From assembly GCA_018650165.1 (NCBI GenBank), contig JABIGM010000027.1:1-61742 (forward strand): a stretch of DNA of 61,742 nucleotides, in the 5' to 3' direction. The translations under genes and the position numbers were made by a program. The notes below the pieces were generated by a model. That model worked only from the letters and a program-made list of their open reading frames with translations. It searched no databases and had not been told where the DNA came from. Shown here piece by piece: positions 58,901-61,742 of the stretch. This DNA is from Methanobacteriota archaeon (GTDB lineage Archaea; Thermoplasmatota; Poseidoniia; Poseidoniales; Poseidoniaceae). The stretch's first letter is position 1, and each line of letters opens with the position of its first letter.

Positions 58901-60147
58901 CCATTCAATTCGATTTGATTTTGTACTACTGTTGGATCCCATTGTGTTCCATTGTTTATTAAAAATGCATATCCTTGGTCGTTTGACCCAAGTAAATCGA
59001 GGTCGCCGTCACCATCTAAATCAGAAATTAAGTCGTTTTGTTTAATGTGGTCGAATGAAGTAATTGGCCCGCCCCATGCGCCTGCAAAGATTTGCCAATT
59101 GGTCCAATGGCCCATTTGGTCCATCACTAGAACAGAATTATTCCCATTATTGAAAAAATCCTCGACGTGTAATGAGATTAAATTAGCGGGCATTCCAGAA
59201 GAGCCGTTTGGATTGATGGTTTCTTCTGTTGCAGTTGTCAATCCAGATGATGAATTATCCCATACTTGAAAAGATAAAACTCCCATGTTATGGATTGTGA
59301 TAATATCGTCCATTCCATCTTGATTGATATCGCTAACCTCTCCTTCAATTAATCCGCTGGAAAGTGAAATATTCAATACTGGATCGAAGGATGATGTGTT
59401 ACCAAGATGTATACATGCTTGGCTTGTAACTGTTGAAAACACCACCACATCTTGATTTCCGTCGGCGTTAATATCGCCTACAGATAGGGATGTTGCATTG
59501 TCACAAGTTGCGATTGCTGTCGTGGTTGTGATGCCGTTGCTCGATGACCAATCGGCCCAAACGATTGATGCTGCGAATGAAGTTGTATTTAGTGCCGACA
59601 AAAATACAGGTTCGGGTAATCCATCGCCATCAATATCGGACTCTGTTACATCTTGATAATCACCAATTGGAAAGAAACCTCCTCCTGACTGTGGGGAGAA
59701 ACTAGCATTGAGTGTTGACGATTGGATGTTTGCTGAAGATGGGAGTAGAACTCCCGGTACTGCGGTTGATGACCCATTACTAGAAACGGTTGACCATTCG
59801 GCTCCATGATAGAATGTATTTTGATGTCCAATGTTTCCATATCCTGTATCTGTAAATTCCCATTCAAATATTCCATCTTCATCGATATCGATCCACACTT
59901 TTCCAGGACTAGCGTCGCTAGCATCAACTTCTATGTCAAGACTTACCGAGCTAAATGTGACATTACGAGGAACATCGATCGTTGTTGAATTATCAATTGC
60001 TCCACCTTGTAAAGTTACAGTTTCAGTAGCAAATCCGCCACTAAAAGTATCGATTGTTGTTGATTCCCCCGATGCTGAAGCAAAGCCAACTGGTAGAGAT
60101 GAACCAAGTAATAAAAGCATAATCAGGACAGGTGAGATGCGCTTCAT
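55999..60147 (-). CDS. Large cell-surface protein: signal peptide, FG-GAP/VCBS repeats, FN3 modules, TM helix, acidic aromatic-rich cytoplasmic tail
   Basis: 1382 aa; DIDGDGLPEPVF, DINADGNQDVVVF, DINQDGMDDIITI, DLDGDGDLDLLG, DFDSDGDLDLLTP, DMDGDGTLEQIV; FN3 segments; TM TMLYIGGVGGIAFLGLAVFIIIRI; tail EWYEDELGVWWYRDAGKDDWSEFVE. Confidence 0.9.
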   Translation of the reverse strand: MKRISPVLIMLLLLGSSLPVGFASASGESTTIDTFSGGFATETVTLQGGAIDNSTTIDVPRNVTFSSVSLDIEVDASDASPGKVWIDIDEDGIFEWEFTDTGYGNIGHQNTFYHGAEWSTVSSNGSSTAVPGVLLPSSANIQSSTLNASFSPQSGGGFFPIGDYQDVTESDIDGDGLPEPVFLSALNTTSFAASIVWADWSSSNGITTTTAIATCDNATSLSVGDINADGNQDVVVFSTVTSQACIHLGNTSSFDPVLNISLSSGLIEGEVSDINQDGMDDIITIHNMGVLSFQVWDNSSSGLTTATEETINPNGSSGMPANLISLHVEDFFNNGNNSVLVMDQMGHWTNWQIFAGAWGGPITSFDHIKQNDLISDLDGDGDLDLLGSNDQGYAFLINNGTQWDPTVVQNQIELNGATVGDFDSDGDLDLLTPVSGISDGQSSTIEGYITFRPINSTNIGTLGLFELEPWSIPTSIMTMDMDGDGTLEQIVSAGENTLGVFIGGWHSIELDVDGDGNAEMSRAGYAGDSSNNLDPLEMSDETNGIRDDLNPLLIAQPSYIDSYGIYMANYSMTIQSSGAGDFNLTNLDIGYDCTFFVANNPHVTVNLTNVLNQGMTGGVGNYLLNVPVNSTNAGKISLTNLVAIHTPGAPDLSLPTTPTLVLQELTPSKVTLAWNDMISFGTDLVRFEVFRYDASVEVIDIDSPYAISMANITVDDVVSVEDTYTYAVRSVHQFGVTSNLSNLLEVTIPYPAPHEAVTGVTVTDVEDDGGGSLIVTWDLLPGSSLAYPYGIDSYDVYTSTSEFNSTDMATQIGWGNWYWNEMTFTGLIDGTGYWFAVVAVDSFGNYTKEVTSVGPSYSRNDTHLPVEIDIETSPIIGIGHPLDINLTATGGGVEITPVGTVTITLANSTDSWLLAENWSGVHSSDFSLLGSWAADLRGDVTIWVNYSGDIGDEQNRPIASASTSVTRVVTVDAAFTPVKSVYELDWDNETDVRVNLVATNPEQASMLEGATIEWTIFNSSTNVTLSDTAQINGGFSQFLVNFPGGGLLFVNLTEPTWINAGNNSLEIILVTFGTVIEENETDGNETTDTPWIPSTMDDVVIDCGAVIVDPDLDEEIDCTITNPNNFSIEISLEPDGWSNWPDYIEFNPSPGQSEFTLEGSASTTIEIRVDILENLSELGLTNGKMELDLIQGPLDYTSPGDKQLKLEISWTLKGEEPDVTPDSNPDNTDQATTNDDDASSNTMLYIGGVGGIAFLGLAVFIIIRIKNSDVEDWEEDDLDMEPELESDRIAKPLPIGLALDEFDDKTIDDETPDRPDIIADFEEGDTYVEEEYEEEYVGESENATGEDTGITVDEHGTEWYEDELGVWWYRDAGKDDWSEFVE

Positions 60148-60246
60148 GTATATACCCGTGGAATTGAATGAATATGCCGCTCCTTCAAGTGCCTTATCCC
60201 TAAATGTAGAAAAATACCTCGTTTTTTCCGGTTATTGATTTAGCCG

Positions 60247-60278
60247 AATGTTATTTACTAATCAGGACTAATAACATT
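60247..60278. repeat. Inverted repeat AATGTTATT-N14-AATAACATT in a divergent intergenic region
   Basis: Perfect 9-bp arms read directly; also contains the direct repeat ACTAATCAGGACTAAT. Confidence 0.6.
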
Positions 60279-60364
60279 TTATTTGGTGATTTATGGCCCC
60301 GGGCAGGGCTTTTGGATGATTCAATATCATAATATTAGTCTGCAAGCAACCCGCTGAAATTGTT

Positions 60365-60904
60365 ATGAAGAAGAGCAAGGTCGGCGAAACAGAGGGTGGT
60401 TGTATGGAAGACGATGCAAGAATTATAATTCGGGCCGGTGATGTAGAAATAGACCTCTCAGGGGCACAATCTACAGTTGATGAACGCCTCACTAAATTAC
60501 GCGAGGATGATACTTGGTCAATTGCACTTTCAAGGATTCGTAATGCACGAGAGCGTGCGATAGAAGCCGCTGTAGATGCGGCCCGCGGAGCCGGTTTGCC
60601 AGAACGTGGTTCGGCATTCCGTGCATTAATCGAAAATTGTAGTCTAGTTCGAAAGCCAGACCAGGTATTAGGTGCAATTCAGTATCTTCGTGATGTTGAG
60701 GGTGTGAACGATAGCCCCCCTCGAGTTATCGATATGCTGTTCGAAGATGCTGGGCTAGAGCCGCCCGGCAATCTTTCTCTATACCTAAACCGGCTTCGTG
60801 AAAGAGGATTCCTAGTAACTCCTCCATCTGCGAAAGAGAAAAATCGCTATGCCATCGTTACTCCTGAAGGAAGAGCACATCTCGACAAATGTAGTCGAAT
60901 GTGA
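60365..60904 (+). CDS. Hypothetical, possible winged-helix DNA-binding C-terminal region
   Basis: PPRVIDMLFEDAGLEPPGNLSLYLNRLRERGFLVTPPSAKEKNRYAIVTPEGRAHL resembles a winged-helix; possible start 60404. Confidence 0.6.
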   Translation: MKKSKVGETEGGCMEDDARIIIRAGDVEIDLSGAQSTVDERLTKLREDDTWSIALSRIRNARERAIEAAVDAARGAGLPERGSAFRALIENCSLVRKPDQVLGAIQYLRDVEGVNDSPPRVIDMLFEDAGLEPPGNLSLYLNRLRERGFLVTPPSAKEKNRYAIVTPEGRAHLDKCSRM

Positions 60905-60917
60905 ATTGGGTGATTTC

Positions 60918-61340
60918 ATGGTAATGTCGGGCAGTAGCACCGACGAAGAAGAGGTTTCTCTCGATTGGTCATTTCAAAATCATGCAGATGAATTATTGCG
61001 AAGGGGTAATCATCCTCGGTCAAATTTTCGTAGGTCAATATTAGATCGTGCGGATTTAACTGAAGGTAATTTTGTCGATTCTGATTTTCGTAAAGCCTCG
61101 ATGGTCGAAGTCGATTTAATGAAATCCGCATTTGATAACTGTGATTTTAGAGGAGCGGATTTACGTAAAGCTCGTCTAAACCTATCCAATTTTAGGAATT
61201 GTTCGTTTGAAGGAGCGGATATCCGGGGTATACGTGGGCGATATGCGATTTGGCAAGGAACTGATTGGTGGAATGCAAAACTCGATGATGATCTTGCTAA
61301 AATTTTGGCTAAAAAATGGCCGCGTCCAGAAGATGCTTGA
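60918..61340 (+). CDS. Pentapeptide repeat protein
   Basis: SNFRRSILDRADLTEGNFVDSDFRKASMVEVDLMKSAFDNCDFRGADLRKARLNLSNFRNCSFEGADIRG (A(D/N)LXX repeats). Start moved from 60849 to ATG 60918, which lies after the stop of the upstream gene. Confidence 0.8.
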   Translation: MVMSGSSTDEEEVSLDWSFQNHADELLRRGNHPRSNFRRSILDRADLTEGNFVDSDFRKASMVEVDLMKSAFDNCDFRGADLRKARLNLSNFRNCSFEGADIRGIRGRYAIWQGTDWWNAKLDDDLAKILAKKWPRPEDA

Positions 61341-61365
61341 ATAAGTGAGTCCCGTACGGAACACT

Positions 61366-61742
61366 ATGGCAGTTCATTTGGAGCGGCGGGTTGATTTCCC
61401 CATGTTGGATATGGCGGGTATTGCCTTCTATCCTCGTATCTATGACCTTGCACATCGTTTCTTTGAAGAAGCGTGGGTTGAGATGTGCGGTGTCGGCTAT
61501 CCGTATATTATCAGTGAACTCGAAATTGGATTTCCTGTTGTTGACATCAAATCAGAATTTCATGCCCCGTTTAGATATGGGGATACCGTGACTGCCAAAA
61601 TTTGGATTTCAAAAGTCGGAAATAAATCCTGCACTTGGCAATACAGATTTCATAATCAAAATAAGGAACTTCTATGGTCTAGTGAGCAAGTTACTGTTTG
61701 TGTCAGTATGATAAATATGGATTCGCAAATTATTCCTGATGA
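61366..61742 (+). CDS. Acyl-CoA thioesterase (4HBT hot-dog fold), truncated by the window end
   Basis: ATG 61366: MAVHLERRVDFPMLDMAGIAFYPRIYDLAHRFFEEAWVEMCGVGYPYIISELEIGFPVVDIKSEFHAPFRYGDTVTAKIWISKVGNKSCTWQYRFHN. Different frame from the 61391..61591 ORF in the track. Confidence 0.82.
   Translation, partial: MAVHLERRVDFPMLDMAGIAFYPRIYDLAHRFFEEAWVEMCGVGYPYIISELEIGFPVVDIKSEFHAPFRYGDTVTAKIWISKVGNKSCTWQYRFHNQNKELLWSSEQVTVCVSMINMDSQIIPD

Noticed and set aside
61391-61591. 66-aa plus-strand ORF in the track
   Set aside because: Out of frame with the hot-dog thioesterase starting at 61366, which gives a coherent family sequence to the window end.
1-61742. CRISPR array, integrase/transposase, or defence island
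   Set aside because: No regularly spaced direct repeats, cas genes, transposase or restriction-modification motifs; AddAB-like genes alone do not make a defence island.

Overview
This window is a compact, almost tRNA/rRNA-free stretch of an archaeal chromosome. The archaeal MCM, GatE, Pth2, Trm1, archaeosine radical SAM enzyme (RaSEA-like) and giant cell-surface beta-propeller/FN3 proteins suggest a planktonic euryarchaeon of the Marine Group II/Poseidoniales type; that taxonomic call is inference from gene content only. I see about 44 protein-coding genes. No CRISPR array, rRNA, tRNA, transposase or integrase was seen. Main points of interest: (1) a gene pair made of a secreted/membrane PQQ-type beta-propeller with a C-terminal transcobalamin-like (DUF4430-like) domain, followed directly by an ECF-type S component, which is a candidate non-BtuFCD corrinoid uptake module; (2) an operon encoding a ~13-TM protein that looks like a cbb3-type heme-copper oxidase subunit I fold that has lost its metal ligands and gained two EF-hands and a SAP domain, coupled to a small 2-TM protein and an Obg/YchF-like GTPase; (3) a recurrent 5'UTR architecture (small perfect hairpin abutting a Shine-Dalgarno motif) on three genes; (4) an AddAB-like helicase-nuclease pair in which both subunits carry a C-terminal Cys-tetrad nuclease; (5) giant surface proteins with unusual cytoplasmic tails; (6) a pabC-pabBA cassette. 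All family assignments come from reading motifs in the translations; no database search was run.
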